Below, piece by piece: positions 1-10,374 of a DNA stretch of 64,000 nt. A program made the position numbers and the translations under genes. Each line of letters starts with the position of its first letter. Within the stretch, counting starts at the first letter, position 1. The notes beneath the pieces were generated by a model. That model was given only the letters and a program-made list of their open reading frames with translations, had not been told where the DNA came from and searched no databases. Source of the stretch: Podospora bellae-mahoneyi (taxonomy: Eukaryota; Ascomycota; Sordariomycetes; Sordariales; Podosporaceae); assembly GCF_035222275.1 (NCBI RefSeq), contig NW_026946359.1:5270001-5334000 (forward strand), read 5' to 3'.

Positions 1-678
1 GTCCCTGTTCTGGTCCGCGCTCGGGAGCTTGGCCGGCCAAACCCACGCCAAACCTTCCACTTGACAGCTCCCAGGGGTCCACAGAAGCTGATGCCCAGTG
101 GGGTGTTCAAACACTTGTCATGATGAGATTGATAACTCCGAAAGCACATATGGATTGGAAATACTGACATGTTGGTATTTGCATTGATGCGGAGCAGTTC
201 GGTAACGTTGGGAACGACACCGGAGTCCTCCCTCCCGGGCATCCGGTGTGCATTCACGCCCGCCGCGATATCCTTTGTTTTTCGGGGCTTACCTGGGGTG
301 TTACAGCGACCGGCCAAGCAGCGTGGGATTGGGTAACCAGATCTGAAATGCAGTGACCGCAGGACCCGCAACGGAGAGCTTCGATGCAAAGTTCGACCGA
401 GAAAATGCTGACAAGTCAAAAAGTACAAGATGCAAAGGACGAAGGTGGCTTGGGTTCAAACGAATCAAATGGTATTATATATACAACGAATGCCGAGCCA
501 AGCCGGGTGCTGTCAGAACCCTAGATGACAACCTCCCATTCTCGGTGACTATTATAAGCAATTACAGATTTTCTATATCTCCAATCCAGAGGGCCGTTTC
601 CCATCCTTTTCATCCGCATCATTACGCGGCCCTAGGTCATCCAGTCGTGTGTCGAGATCTTCATGCGAGGGTATCTTT
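1..678. other. intergenic, no gene seen
   Basis: This is the 3' flank of the ERG6 gene that follows on the minus strand. The open frames here lack recognisable domains, splice sites or coding-like composition. An AT-richer patch near 470-600 may hold ERG6 3' processing signals, but no specific site can be defended. Confidence 0.5.
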
Positions 679-1940
679 TTAGTTGAGGGGCTTCTGGCCG
701 ATCATGAGGTACATTGGGGTGAAGAGGTCCTTCTTGGCACCGGCGACGAGACCATCGGCACCCTTGGCGAGGGCATCGGCCGTCTTCTTGGTACCCTTGG
801 GCGCAAGACCGACCATCTCCAAGAAGCCGGTGAAGACGTGCACGGCACGGCGACCGGCCTTAGTCATGCGGAGGACGGTGAAGAGATCAAAGTACGACTG
901 CATGTACTTGGTCTCACCAGCAATACCCCAGTACCATGGGATAGGGTCGTCACGCTTGGCAAGATCCTCGTGGTGGAGGAGGTTGAAGCCAGCATCCTTC
1001 ATGGCCTGGATACCCTCGGAGATGGTGACCATGTTGGAGATACCGTCACCCTCCTCGATGGCGAGACGGATATCCCTGTGCTCGAGGTTGTTGTTGTCGT
1101 ACTTGTCGGTCATCAACCACTCGTACACACCGAACTTGCCGCCGGGCTTGAGCACTCTGTAGATTTCGCTATAGACGCCAACAAGCTTGGGGGCGTGGAC
1201 GGTGGCCTCGATTGCGTAAACGGCATCGAAGGAGTTGTCAGGGAAAGACATTTGCTGATACGAGTTAGCACCGTTGCCAGGTAAACGTGACTCCGGAGCC
1301 TTGACGTACCATGAAATCACCCTTCACATATTTGAGCTGGCCAGAGAGACCCTCCTTGACGGCGTACCGGGTGGCGCGCTCAATCTGGTAGTCGTTGTTG
1401 TTGAGACCGGTGATGTGGCAGTCGGTGAACTTGGCGATCTCTCTGGCGGGACCACCAATACCGCAACCAACATCCAGAACCTTGTCACCGGCCTGGATGC
1501 CGATCTTCATGGCGAGGTAGTGCTCGTGACGAGCAATGGCCTGGTAGAAGCTCTCCCCGAGAGAGTAGCGGCAGAAGTGGAAGGACTGGCCCCAGCCATA
1601 CTCATACAAATCGGTGGCCAGGTTGTAGTAGTGTCTGGTCAGAGTCGCGTACTCCTTGGTGCGGGCCTGGATAGGGGTATGGTCAGTACGCGTCTGGAGC
1701 ACAAGGTGAACAGCTGATGGGACCCACCTCTCTGTCGGCGTCGGTCTCGTTCTCGGCGGTCTTGTTGTCGAAGTGCTTGAAGTACTCGTCAACGGCGACC
1801 TTGTTGGCCTCGGTGTCCTTGGAAAGCATGGCAGCGAAACCACCCTTGGCTTCCGTGGACTTGCCGTGCATGGCCTTCATGAACTCGGCATCGCGCTTGT
1901 GGTCCTCCTTCTCGAGGGCGATTTGGTTGGCGGAAACCAT
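679..1940 (-). CDS. ERG6: sterol 24-C-methyltransferase (Erg6)
   Basis: Transfers a methyl group from S-adenosylmethionine to C-24 of zymosterol, in the ergosterol pathway at the ER or lipid droplet. Three exons join in frame: 1728-1940, 1310-1666 and 679-1254, giving 381 aa, the usual family length. The introns are 61 and 55 bp with GT..AG ends. The class I methyltransferase SAM-binding motif I is plain ([17 protein letters not shown], about residue 130), followed by the Erg6-typical segments [19 protein letters not shown] and [12 protein letters not shown]. The C-terminal third carries the sterol methyltransferase C-terminal domain, with PWYWGIAGE and a [12 protein letters not shown] stretch. 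The start at 1940 gives [20 protein letters not shown], which fits fungal homologues. It is divergent from the SLT11 gene, with about 1.16 kb between them. No defect was seen. Confidence 0.97.
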
Positions 1941-3099
1941 GTTGAATGTTGAATTAGAAGGGAGTGAATAGAATAATTAAACCGAGTACTGTTGGAAGAA
2001 GCAGACAGGGAGAAGGAAGATGCGCAGAGACAGGGACAACGGGATGATGTAGCGGTGGGCAGGCCTTTAATTTATGTAGGGAAAAAGTTTCACGGCCCCT
2101 TATTGAAAAGAGCACATGGGGTCGACAGGCCAGCAATCTCCCGGCGCGCTGGAGGGGCGGTAGCTGCCACTGAAGCCCCACAGCAAGATCCATCGGATCC
2201 AGGAACAAGCAGCGGGAGAACTCGAAAACGCCATATCATTGGTCAATGAATGCACTAATGCCGAATACGGCAACCATTTGGAAGTTGTTCTGCTGTGAGC
2301 CAAGCACAACAACCCTCTGATCAATTGCATGTGCTCAGGAAACTCGACCCCCTTATTCGCACCCGTACTCGGGTGTAAAGGCATACAACAGCGATTATGA
2401 TAATTCTGTGGAGTTTGGAACCTCTGGTGAACATATTGACATATCAGACTAGCAATGCGTGGCCAGCGAATACGCATTGGTGTCTTGACTGACAGCTATG
2501 CTATGCGGTATGCAGCTGGAGGCGGTATGGCTCTCGCCTAGCAACGGTTACTGTCAGTTGGTAGAGGTATCACAAGAAGCGGTAAAGCATTGACGTGCTT
2601 CCTAGAACATCTTCTTCGCTTCGACAGGCTTCGAAGTTTTGCAAGGGAGTGAGAAGAAAAATCCAGAGCATGTTATCTTGTTTTATCGAGATACTTTGTT
2701 GATATAGAACATTGAAGTGAGAAATGTGCATCATGTGATGTCGAGGTTCGCGAGTTTTGCGAATACGAATACGCGGCCAAGAAACTGTTAGAAAGCTTTG
2801 ATTACGGCCCTCAGCCACAGCTTGTCGTAGTGTGTGGCCACCGATAAGACTTTTATCGGCATTCTCAGAACCCCTGCCAAATTTCCAGCCACAACCCGAC
2901 ATCACTTCTATTCATCAGCCTTGTCATCGCTTGCGTTTTTGCTGCAACATCACATCACCCCCGTCGCGCAGATTTATCATCGAACCTCCGTTCACTCTCC
3001 AACCTTTGCCATCGCGGTACCCGATGCTCAATACTCATTGCGAAATACAGTGAAAATACACCACTCAACACGTGCGATAGCGGCAAGAGACCGACCAAG
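1941..3099. promoter_or_regulatory. divergent promoter region ERG6 / SLT11
   Basis: This 1.16 kb spacer separates two divergently transcribed housekeeping genes and must hold both promoters. Short CT-rich and AC-rich stretches lie just upstream of the plus-strand ATG at 3100, as is common in fungal 5' leaders. No sterol response element or other named motif could be placed with confidence. Small open frames here look like chance. Confidence 0.5.
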
Positions 3100-4263
3100 A
3101 TGCCACCACAAATCAAACAAGACCTGAACCGTTCTGGTTGGGAGTCCACCGACTTCCCCTCCGTGTGCGAAAACTGCCTGCCTACAAATCCCTACGTAAA
3201 GATGCTCAAAGAAGACTACGGCGCCGAATGCAAACTCTGTACGAGACCGTTCACCGTCTTCAGCTGGTCCGGTGAGGGCCGCGCCCACGGTCGCAAGAAG
3301 CGCACCAACATCTGCCTGACGTGCGCCCGCCTCAAAAACGCCTGCCAATGCTGCATCATGGACTTACAGTTTGGCCTACCTATCGTCATCAGAGATAAGG
3401 CGCTCGAGCTTATCGCGCCGGGGCCCCAGAGCGAGATCAACAGGGAATATTTTGCGCAAAACAACGAGCAGGCCATCCAGGAAGGGAGAGCAGGGATCGA
3501 GGCATACGAGAAGACTGATGAGAAAGCGAGAGAGCTGCTGAGGAGACTGGCACAGAGCAAGCCCTACTTCAGGAAAGGGAAAGAGTTGGATTCGGAGGGC
3601 AACGCAGTGTCCGGGGGGCCTTCGGGGAGCGGGAGCGCAACGGGTGGAAATCCGGCCGTTGGAGCCGGGCTTGGCGGTGCTGGACCGATCCGAACACGAG
3701 ATTCAAGAGCGGCAGCTGCCGTGGGAGCGAGACCAGGAGGTGGGAAGAGGGGACCAATCCCTGCGAATGCCCCTCCACCTGGGCCCAGGGACTGGATGCC
3801 GCCTTCGGATCCGACCATCATGTCGCTCTTCGTAACCGGGATTGAGGACGACCTTCCCGAATACAAGATTCGGGACTTTTTTAAGTCCTTCGGAAAGATC
3901 AAATCCCTGGTGGTGTCGCATATGACCCACTGCGCTTTTGTCAACTACGAGTCTCGCGAAGGAGCCGAGCAAGCAGCGGCTGAGTGCAAGGGGCGCGCGG
4001 TGATTGCCGGCTGTCCTCTTCGAATCCGATGGAGCGTCCCGAAGGCTATTGGAAATATGAACAGGGAAGAGCGTGGACAGATGCTGCGCGATGGGCGATC
4101 TGCATTCCCTGAGGCCAAGAGGAAGGCCAACCCGAAAGCCATTGAAGGAGGAAGTGGTCAAGAGCAGGGTTCCTCTGCTCATGGTCAAGACCAGGGTGGA
4201 CTGCTTGTTGCGCCACCTCCAGGACAGGATGACGTTCAATATGCTAGTCTCGCTGGTAACTAG
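3100..4263 (+). CDS. SLT11: pre-mRNA splicing factor Slt11/Ecm2 (RBM22 type)
   Basis: This spliceosome component contacts U6 and U2 snRNA and helps shape the catalytic core in the NTC-related complex; it acts in the nucleus. It is a single exon of 387 aa. The N-terminal region (about residues 20-90) has a dense set of zinc-binding cysteines in CENCLP, CKLCTRPF, CLTCARL and CQCCIMDL, the signature of the Slt11/RBM22/Cwc2-like family. A Gly/Ala/Pro-rich linker follows (about 165-235). One RRM covers about 243-316, with RNP2 LFVTGI and RNP1 HCAFVNYE. The C-terminus is a low-complexity Gln/Gly tail. The lack of introns is notable but does not interrupt any domain. Confidence 0.95.
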   Translation: MPPQIKQDLNRSGWESTDFPSVCENCLPTNPYVKMLKEDYGAECKLCTRPFTVFSWSGEGRAHGRKKRTNICLTCARLKNACQCCIMDLQFGLPIVIRDKALELIAPGPQSEINREYFAQNNEQAIQEGRAGIEAYEKTDEKARELLRRLAQSKPYFRKGKELDSEGNAVSGGPSGSGSATGGNPAVGAGLGGAGPIRTRDSRAAAAVGARPGGGKRGPIPANAPPPGPRDWMPPSDPTIMSLFVTGIEDDLPEYKIRDFFKSFGKIKSLVVSHMTHCAFVNYESREGAEQAAAECKGRAVIAGCPLRIRWSVPKAIGNMNREERGQMLRDGRSAFPEAKRKANPKAIEGGSGQEQGSSAHGQDQGGLLVAPPPGQDDVQYASLAGN

Positions 4264-4501
4264 GGAGGAAAAGTCTTTTGTGTTTCTGATTTCGGCAAGG
4301 CGTTTGGGAGGCTATCATTGCCACGGGATAGTTTAGGGTACGGGAGATACACCACTGCATCTGCATCATGTCATGTTATACTATTGTTACATTGTTGTAC
4401 ACTGAGGGGTATCATAGACGGCTATTCAATACAAGGCGAAACAAAATCGCCAATACGCCGACATCTTTGCGCATTTGTTCCTGTCCACACATCAACGTCC
4501 A

Positions 4502-4954
4502 CTACATCTCAGAGCAGCACTTGACCCCAACCCTTGGGTTCTTGTTTGCAAACTTGATCGACTCGTTGTCGCCTCTTTCAGTGTGTTCGTGAATCCGGAG
4601 CTCTATGTGGTGTGGTTAGCGCCACTCTTTTACTTGAGGGTTGTCGCAAGGGCATTTACTGTATGTGTTATCCTCCTGCTTGATACCCTGTACAACGTTG
4701 GCCTTCAAGAAAGCGGCAACCTCGTCGGCATGCTTCAGAGCGGGTTCGATTGAGGGGTCCGAGGGAGGGAGGGTGGCCTTGTCCCGGAAGGCATTACGAA
4801 TCGACTCGCGGGCACCGGTAAGCATTCGAGTATCGCCTGACAAATAGACTTGTTAGCTAGGCGCACATGTACAAAAAACCCATGGACATGACATACCTTC
4901 AAAGGCAATCCTCGCGGCACGCAAGAGGTTTCTGTAGGACTGGATGGCGGCCAT
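4502..4954 (-). CDS. MZM1: LYR-motif complex III assembly factor (Mzm1/LYRM7)
   Basis: This mitochondrial matrix chaperone stabilises the Rieske iron-sulphur protein before it enters respiratory complex III. Three small exons join in frame: 4897-4954, 4660-4836 and 4502-4602, giving 111 aa. The introns are 60 and 57 bp. The N-terminus [18 protein letters not shown] contains the LYR-type motif (YRNLLRAAR). The middle has the family's helical segment, and the last exon gives [19 protein letters not shown], a strongly conserved C-terminal block of fungal Mzm1. The gene is shorter than any single open frame suggests because the first 19 codons and the tail sit in separate exons. It is divergent from zuotin across about 304 bp. 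Confidence 0.92.
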
Positions 4955-5258
4955 TGTGATATAGGACAGTTGCTGCTCAACTCGGACAAGAGGAACAGTT
5001 CGAAAAGTTCAAGAACTGCTTCAACATTGCCTGCCCATTGGAAACACCCGAATGGGCTGGAACAACGAGGTTGATGGGGATGTGGACCTGCATTTCCAGT
5101 GCATATGATTGGCCACACAGTACTTAATGTGGGTCTTCAAAGTGAACGGCCCAAAAAAAAAACCAGAAGTTCACCAAAAAAAAAGTGCCCCTCCACCCCA
5201 AGTCAACTTTGGATCTCTCCAACAGCCTGTCGCTTTTGCAGAACCAAACACCGCAAAA
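4955..5258. promoter_or_regulatory. shared promoter MZM1 / ZUO1 with poly(A) tracts
   Basis: The 304 bp between two divergent genes contains an inverted CCAAT box (ATTGG at 5107-5111) and two poly(dA) tracts of 10 and 9 A (5153-5162 and 5176-5184) upstream of the zuotin start. Poly(dA:dT) tracts are known nucleosome-excluding promoter elements. That they act here is inference. Confidence 0.5.
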
Positions 5259-6660
5259 ATGGCCACTCCCATCGTTGTACCAACCCCTCTCCTCGCCCTC
5301 CCTGAGGGCTGGACTGCCGAGAAGGACATCAAGACCGTCGGCAAGCTCAGCGGTGCCACCCAGCGCACCCTCGAGCCAGTTGGTCCCTACTTCCTGGCCC
5401 ATGCCCGCCGTGCCCGCCACAAGCGCACCTTCTCCGAGGATGACCGCATCCAGGCTCAAGAAAGGGCCAAGAAGGTCGAGAACGATGAGGATAGCGAGAT
5501 CAGCGAGCCCGAGGATCCTATGATGCTCGCCCGCGATGCCAAGGACTGGAAGGTTGGTGGTTCACTTGTCTGTGGTCAAAATAGAATGGCACTAACCCGA
5601 CTTTTCTCCAACATAGCAACAAGACCACTACAAGGTTCTCGGTCTCTCCAAGTACCGCTGGAAGGCTACCGAGGAGCAGATCAAGCGTGCCCACCGCAAG
5701 AAGGTCCTCAAGCACCACCCCGATAAGAAGGCCGCCGCCGGTCGCACCGACGACGACAACTTCTTCAAGTGCATCCAGAAGGCCACCGAGGTTCTCCTCG
5801 ACCCCACCAAGCGCCGCCAGTTCGACTCCGTCGACGAGGAGGCAGATGTCGAGCCCCCCACCAAGAAGCAGCTGCAGAAGGGCAACTTCTACAAGCTCTG
5901 GGGCAACGTCTTCAAGTCTGAGGCCCGCTTCAGCAAGATCCACCCTGTTCCCATGCTTGGTGACGACAAGTCCACCAGGGAAGAGGTCGAGAACTTCTAC
6001 AACTTCTGGTACAGCTTCGACTCCTGGAGGTCGTTCGAGTATCTCGACGAGGATGTTCCCGATGACAACGAAAACCGTGACCAAAAGCGCCACACCGAGC
6101 GCAAGAACGCCAACGCCCGCAAGAAGAAGAAGGCTGAGGACAACGCCCGTCTCCGCAAGCTTCTCGACGACTGCTCTGCTGGTGACGAGCGCATCAAGCG
6201 TTTCCGCCAGGAGGCCAATGCCGCCAAGAACAAGAAGCGTCTCGAGAGGGAGGCTGCTGAGAAGAAGGCTGCTGAGGATGCTAAGGCTGCCAAGGAGGCT
6301 GCTGAGAAGGCGGCTAAGGAGGCCGAGGAGAAAGCCAAGGCTGACCGTGAGGCCAACAAGAAGGCCAAGGAAGCGGCCAAGAACGCCGTCAAGAAGAACA
6401 AGCGCGTTCTCCGTGGCTCAGTCAAGGACGCCAACTACTTTGCCGAGGGTGATGCTTCTCCTGCCACTATCGATGCCGTCCTCGGTGACGTCGAGCTCAT
6501 CCAGGGCAAGATTGAGCCTGAGGAGATTGCCGCTCTTGCTAGCAAGCTCAACGGCCTGAAGGTTGCTGATGAGATCAAGAGTGTCTGGAAGGCCGAGGCC
6601 GAGAGGCTCATCGGTGCTGGCAAGATCAAGGAGGGCGAGATCAAGGCTTTCACTGCCTAG
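5259..6660 (+). CDS. ZUO1: zuotin, ribosome-associated J-protein
   Basis: This Hsp40 co-chaperone of the ribosome-associated complex binds near the peptide exit tunnel with Ssz1 and stimulates the Hsp70 Ssb on nascent chains. Exons 5259-5552 and 5617-6660 join in frame to 445 aa. The intron is 64 bp. The zuotin N-terminal segment is followed by a J-domain (about residues 104-170) starting QDHYKVLGLSKYRW, with the HPD motif in LKHHPDKK. Next come the zuotin homology domain (YNFWYSFDSWRSFEYLDE) and a very long Ala/Lys/Glu helix with charged repeats (about 270-370) that reaches across the ribosome. The C-terminal four-helix region ends at the stop. The ATG at 5259 is chosen because it begins MATPIVVPTPLLALPEGW; the earlier in-frame ATG at 5109 lies in the promoter. 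Confidence 0.96.
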
Positions 6661-6779
6661 ATGTGGTGTTTATAAGCGTTCGCGCATGAGCATATGGAGG
6701 TGGGGTGATACCATGATGACTGATGGATAGACAAATAGATGGCTTGGCCAACAGAGCGAAGACAGTACCTAATATTTGA

Positions 6780-8203
6780 CTACCATACTTGTGCTACGAA
6801 AGAAAATGATTGACATGGAATTTGATCTAACAGGACCTGTATTTCCTTCCATTCGTGGCCTGGCGTCCTGCCCTTTCGACAAGAACCAAAAATCGCAAGA
6901 CCAGACGACCCCTGAAAGCCTCCGCCACTTCGAGCCCAGGCAACCTCACTGCTACCACTGCTGCTACTGCTGCCACCGCTAGTCCCGACATTTTCTTCCG
7001 CTTGTTGTCTTCTCTCCCCCTCCAGCTCGGCCTGTTTCCTGAAGCACTCCATCCGCTCCTCTTCGTTCTTTTTCGACTCTTGCGCCGACTTTTCTTTATA
7101 GCCCTGCTCGGCACGATGCAACCTGTACAAGCACTGCTTCCAACTGTCTTTTTGTCTCTCTTGAGGGGTCGCTAGGAAGAGGGGCGTATGGCATCATCCG
7201 CTCTCCGTTCATTTTGTCCTGTTCCGTTGGTGTGCTGTTGAACTTTTGTCTGAGTCTACCCACGAGTGTGGTCCGGCCAAGGGGGGTGACGGGGACGACG
7301 GGGATTCCAAGAGTGGCGTATATCATGAAGCTGGTCCGTTCGCAGAGGAACATCTGGGATAGGGCGGGGTGGTTGGTGGGGAGGGCGGCGCAGATGCGGT
7401 CTGGACCGGGGGGATGCTGGTTCCTGGGTTGTGGAGGGGGAGGCTGGCGACGTCGTGGATCCAGGAGAGGAGGCAAGAGAGAGGGGCATGATGGGGCGGG
7501 AGGGGGGAAGGACGAGGGAGGTGCAGTACCAGAGGCCGTGAGGCTTTTTCTTGTCTTCTTTGGAGAAGTCCTGGAAAATGAAGGCGAGGCTTCGGTCTTG
7601 GAGGGATTTGAAGTGTTGGGTGAGGTGGGAGAGATGTGGTGCGGTTATATGTGGGCGTCTGGTGGTTTGAGATTGGAATAGGCGTTCGGCGTAGGTTTGT
7701 GAGGAAGTTGGAGATTGTTGATTCTACATCTGTGGGATTGTGGCCGTCATTGTCGTGGCCGCAGTAGTAGCAGGTTGAGGGGTTGCTTTTGGGCGCCAGA
7801 TGTGAATTAAGGATGGTGTTCATGAAGGTACTGCGGACTTTGCTCAATTTCCCATTTGGTGTTCTTCTTGCCTGGGTGAGGGTTGATGAATCATTCGAAG
7901 CAGGCGGAAGCGATTATGTCGCGCATATTAGTTGATGGGTTCAAGAGCTCAGCTATGAGGAAGAAGGAGCGGTCTTCGAGGATGCTGTATTTGATGTGCT
8001 GTTTTACAAGGTCCTTGAACATCTGGTACAAACCATGCTGAGCCTTTTGCTCGCACAGTGAACGGAGGACATTGATTCCACACAGGTGAATTGAGGTTTT
8101 GTTGCAAGTTCAACTAGTAGAGAGCATCGATATCTTCTGCTTTTGAAAAACGGACTTCGATATCTGCATCAGTAAGAGCTTGTGGATTGCAAGCTGGATC
8201 CAT
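6780..8203 (-). pseudogene. decayed GNAT-like gene, copy B
   Basis: Starts at 8203 with MDPACNPQALTDADIEVRF, a GNAT-type N-terminus, and then breaks: an in-frame TAG follows DIDALY. The reading shifts frame near 8050, resuming with QMFKDLVKQHIKYSILEDRS and FFLIAELLNPSTNMRDIIAS. A TGA sits where copy A has TGG (CFE then FINPHP). Downstream, coding-like stretches continue in alternating frames: TQHFKSLQDRSLAF, GLWYCTSLVLPPSRP, CLLSWIHDVASLPL, then FMIYATLGIPVVPV (the typical end of a GNAT fold) and a charged helical tail to about 6780. At least three frame changes and two stops are needed. It matches copy A segment by segment. Short introns could explain some frame changes, but the stops argue for decay. 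Confidence 0.6.
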
Positions 8204-8893
8204 TCTGATGGTAAGGTAGTGTTCAAGAAAATAGGGAGAGTGTAGGCCATGGGAGACAGGTGGACAAGTGTCTAAGGGTAGGCTGTCTTTATACCTGAGA
8301 GGTTGAAGAATTTGGCTATGACTTGAGTTACTATACCAGACATGGCGAAACCTGTTGGCAACTGCTAGTTTCGTGACTACAGGAGTAAAAGAGACCCAAC
8401 GAAGATTGAACTCCTGTTGGTCCGTGATTGAGAACACATGCATGTATACAAGAGACGAAGCAGGCATCAAGGTACTTCGTCAACCGCCTTACCCCTTGAA
8501 ACAATGTTAACTCACTCATTGTTGACGATGTGAAACTATCACTACCGTCGGTGTGGCCGAGATGGTTCAACTTTGAGTGGCAATTCGACTCGCTAAAACA
8601 TATTGTTCTAGATCACCTCGCCACCGTTGTTGTATTCGTCCCAATTGCTTGCTAGATACCTAGACACATATACTCTGGCTACTTAGGTAGTAAAAAAGCT
8701 GCTACTATTTGCTTGCTTGTATACCAACGTTACGAGACTCTGACATGCAACTTTTGCTGCAGGCTAAGTGAAATCGCTAAATACCTATCCAGAATATCAG
8801 CTACCTACCCTACCCATATATTGTCGGTAAAGCTCACCTTGACCACCAATTTCCAGAGATGAAGATACCTAAAAGCTGTCTTGCCTACCAACA
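8204..8893. other. spacer between the two GNAT relics
   Basis: About 690 bp, AT-richer than the flanking genes, with no coding frame. It contains several ACCTA/TAGGT-like words (8640-8880) and a weak tRNA-like stretch at about 8549-8628 discussed among the findings. Confidence 0.45.
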
Positions 8894-9950
8894 CTACACG
8901 TTATAGCTCTCTACCCAATACTCCTCCCTCCATCTCACCTCCTCCTCTCTCTTCCTCCTCCTTCTCATTGCCTCTTCTCTCATCCTCCTCCTTCGCGCCT
9001 CCTCCTCCCTCTTTCTCTCCCACCACCGTCTTCTAGCCTCTTCCTCCCTTCTCCTTCTTTTCCTATTCTCATGCTCCGGTTGACCGCCCAGACTAACAAC
9101 ATCAGACATCCAGTTCAACATCTGCCCCAACGCAGCCTGTCGTTCCTCAGCATCACTCCCCTGATTGAAACAGAGCGAAAAAGGCGCATTCACCCAAACC
9201 CCGCTCCCCTCATCAATCGGCCGTCTATACCCCGCTGTTGAATCCCGGGTTCTATCTTGCAGCACTGCAAAACCCTCTGACAGTAGGTGGAGCCGGGTGC
9301 GGGCTCTGCCGTCGTCAACGTAGTCGGAATTGGTAAAGTACTCGGGGATGGTATGCTCAAAGGTGGTAACCTCCCTATCCCAGTAGTCAGGTGGTAAATT
9401 AGATCGATACCCCTGATCCTTCCCCTCTCCGGCGGCAACGACCCGTTTGTTGAAGGTGTGGGAGATAACTTCTTTGCTTTCGGTCTTGGAGGGGGTGGGG
9501 TGGTCGGCTAGCCATTAGAAGCAGATTGCTGCGAGGAGGGTCCCGGAGGAGGGAGAGGAGGGTTTTGACTCGACGACGAGGTAGAGGGAGGTGCAGTCCG
9601 AGATGCAGTGGCTTTGTGTACTGGCTTAGGAGGTTTCGGAACGTGCGGTAGTCTAGGTGGAAGCGGCGGTCGTGGGAGAGGTCCGGGAAGATGTGGTTCC
9701 ATATGGGGAGGTTGAGGTTGGTGGGGAGGGAGAGGCTGAGGAGGGCGGGCAGGTCGGATTGTTGGGCGAAGCGGACGTGGATGTTTGTTTGTGATGTCAG
9801 GGTTGGCAAGAGGGTTGTTGGTGACGGTGTGAGCAGGGATGTAGGTGTCAGGTTTGGGTCTTCTGTGGTGAGTGCGGGACATGGTGGCGGTTGGTTGGAT
9901 GGTGTGATGGGAATGTGTTGGTGATCGAAATGAGAGAGATTCGTCTTCAA
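8894..9950 (-). pseudogene. decayed GNAT-like gene, copy A
   Basis: Reads MKTNLSHFDHQH... then IHVRFAQQSDLPALLSLSLP and HIFPDLSHDRRFHLDYRTF, which looks like the start of a fungal GNAT acetyltransferase. Near 9620 the frame changes within about 15 bases, too short for an intron, and the next frame gives SDCTSLYLVVESKPSSP. There is then an in-frame TAA (AICF, stop, WLADHP), and the frame stays open to the stop at 8894. It includes LHLLSEGFAVLQDRTRDSTA, GVWVNAPFSLCFNQGSD and MLNWMSDVVSL. The C-terminus is an extreme Arg/Glu-rich helix (about 8900-9070, CT-rich on the plus strand). The acetyl-CoA-binding half of the fold is not seen. One frameshift and one nonsense codon make it a likely pseudogene; sequencing error is the alternative. 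Confidence 0.62.
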
Positions 9951-10374
9951 TGAAAATTCAAGTACAGCTTAGACACAATATAAATATCGGGGTAAACAAG
10001 AATGGATTGGAATGATGATTGGTAGGTGATCAAATGGGAACAGATGTGAACCAACTCCAAGCTGAAGATATATGTTGGCTGTAAACAAAGAGGCCAGTCA
10101 CTGGGCTACATGTGAAATATCACCAGATAAAAGTTACAGGTGCCACAGGCCCAACAACGTAGTAGACTCAGAGAGCGATATGACAACTGCAGAGCAGTCC
10201 ACAATTTTGAAGAGCAGGTGTCGAGCAAACAAGCCAAAGGCAAACACTCAGGCAACAACAAACGCCCATTTCACAACAAGAACAAGCTGTATTCGCTCCC
10301 CGTCAACAACAATGAATTCAAAACTTCTCAACTGTCTCCAATCCAAAGCATCTTCACAGCCGCCCCTTAACCAA
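9951..10374. other. intergenic, no gene seen
   Basis: About 420 bp between the 3' end of the tyrosinase gene and the 5' end of GNAT copy A, both on the minus strand. It would hold the promoter of copy A. No TATA box or other motif is convincing. Confidence 0.45.

Noticed and set aside
649-1284. 211-codon plus-strand frame opposite ERG6
   Set aside because: It lies antisense to a clear gene and its open state is explained by GC-biased third positions of ERG6; it has no domain.
5518-6434. 191- and 145-codon minus-strand frames opposite zuotin
   Set aside because: They are antisense shadows of the codon-biased exon and contain only Leu/Val- or Ser/Ala-rich sequence.
5687-6559. 290-codon frame rich in Arg, Ser and Thr overlapping zuotin
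   Set aside because: It is the +1 frame of the zuotin exon. Zuotin itself has a complete J-domain and fits the family.
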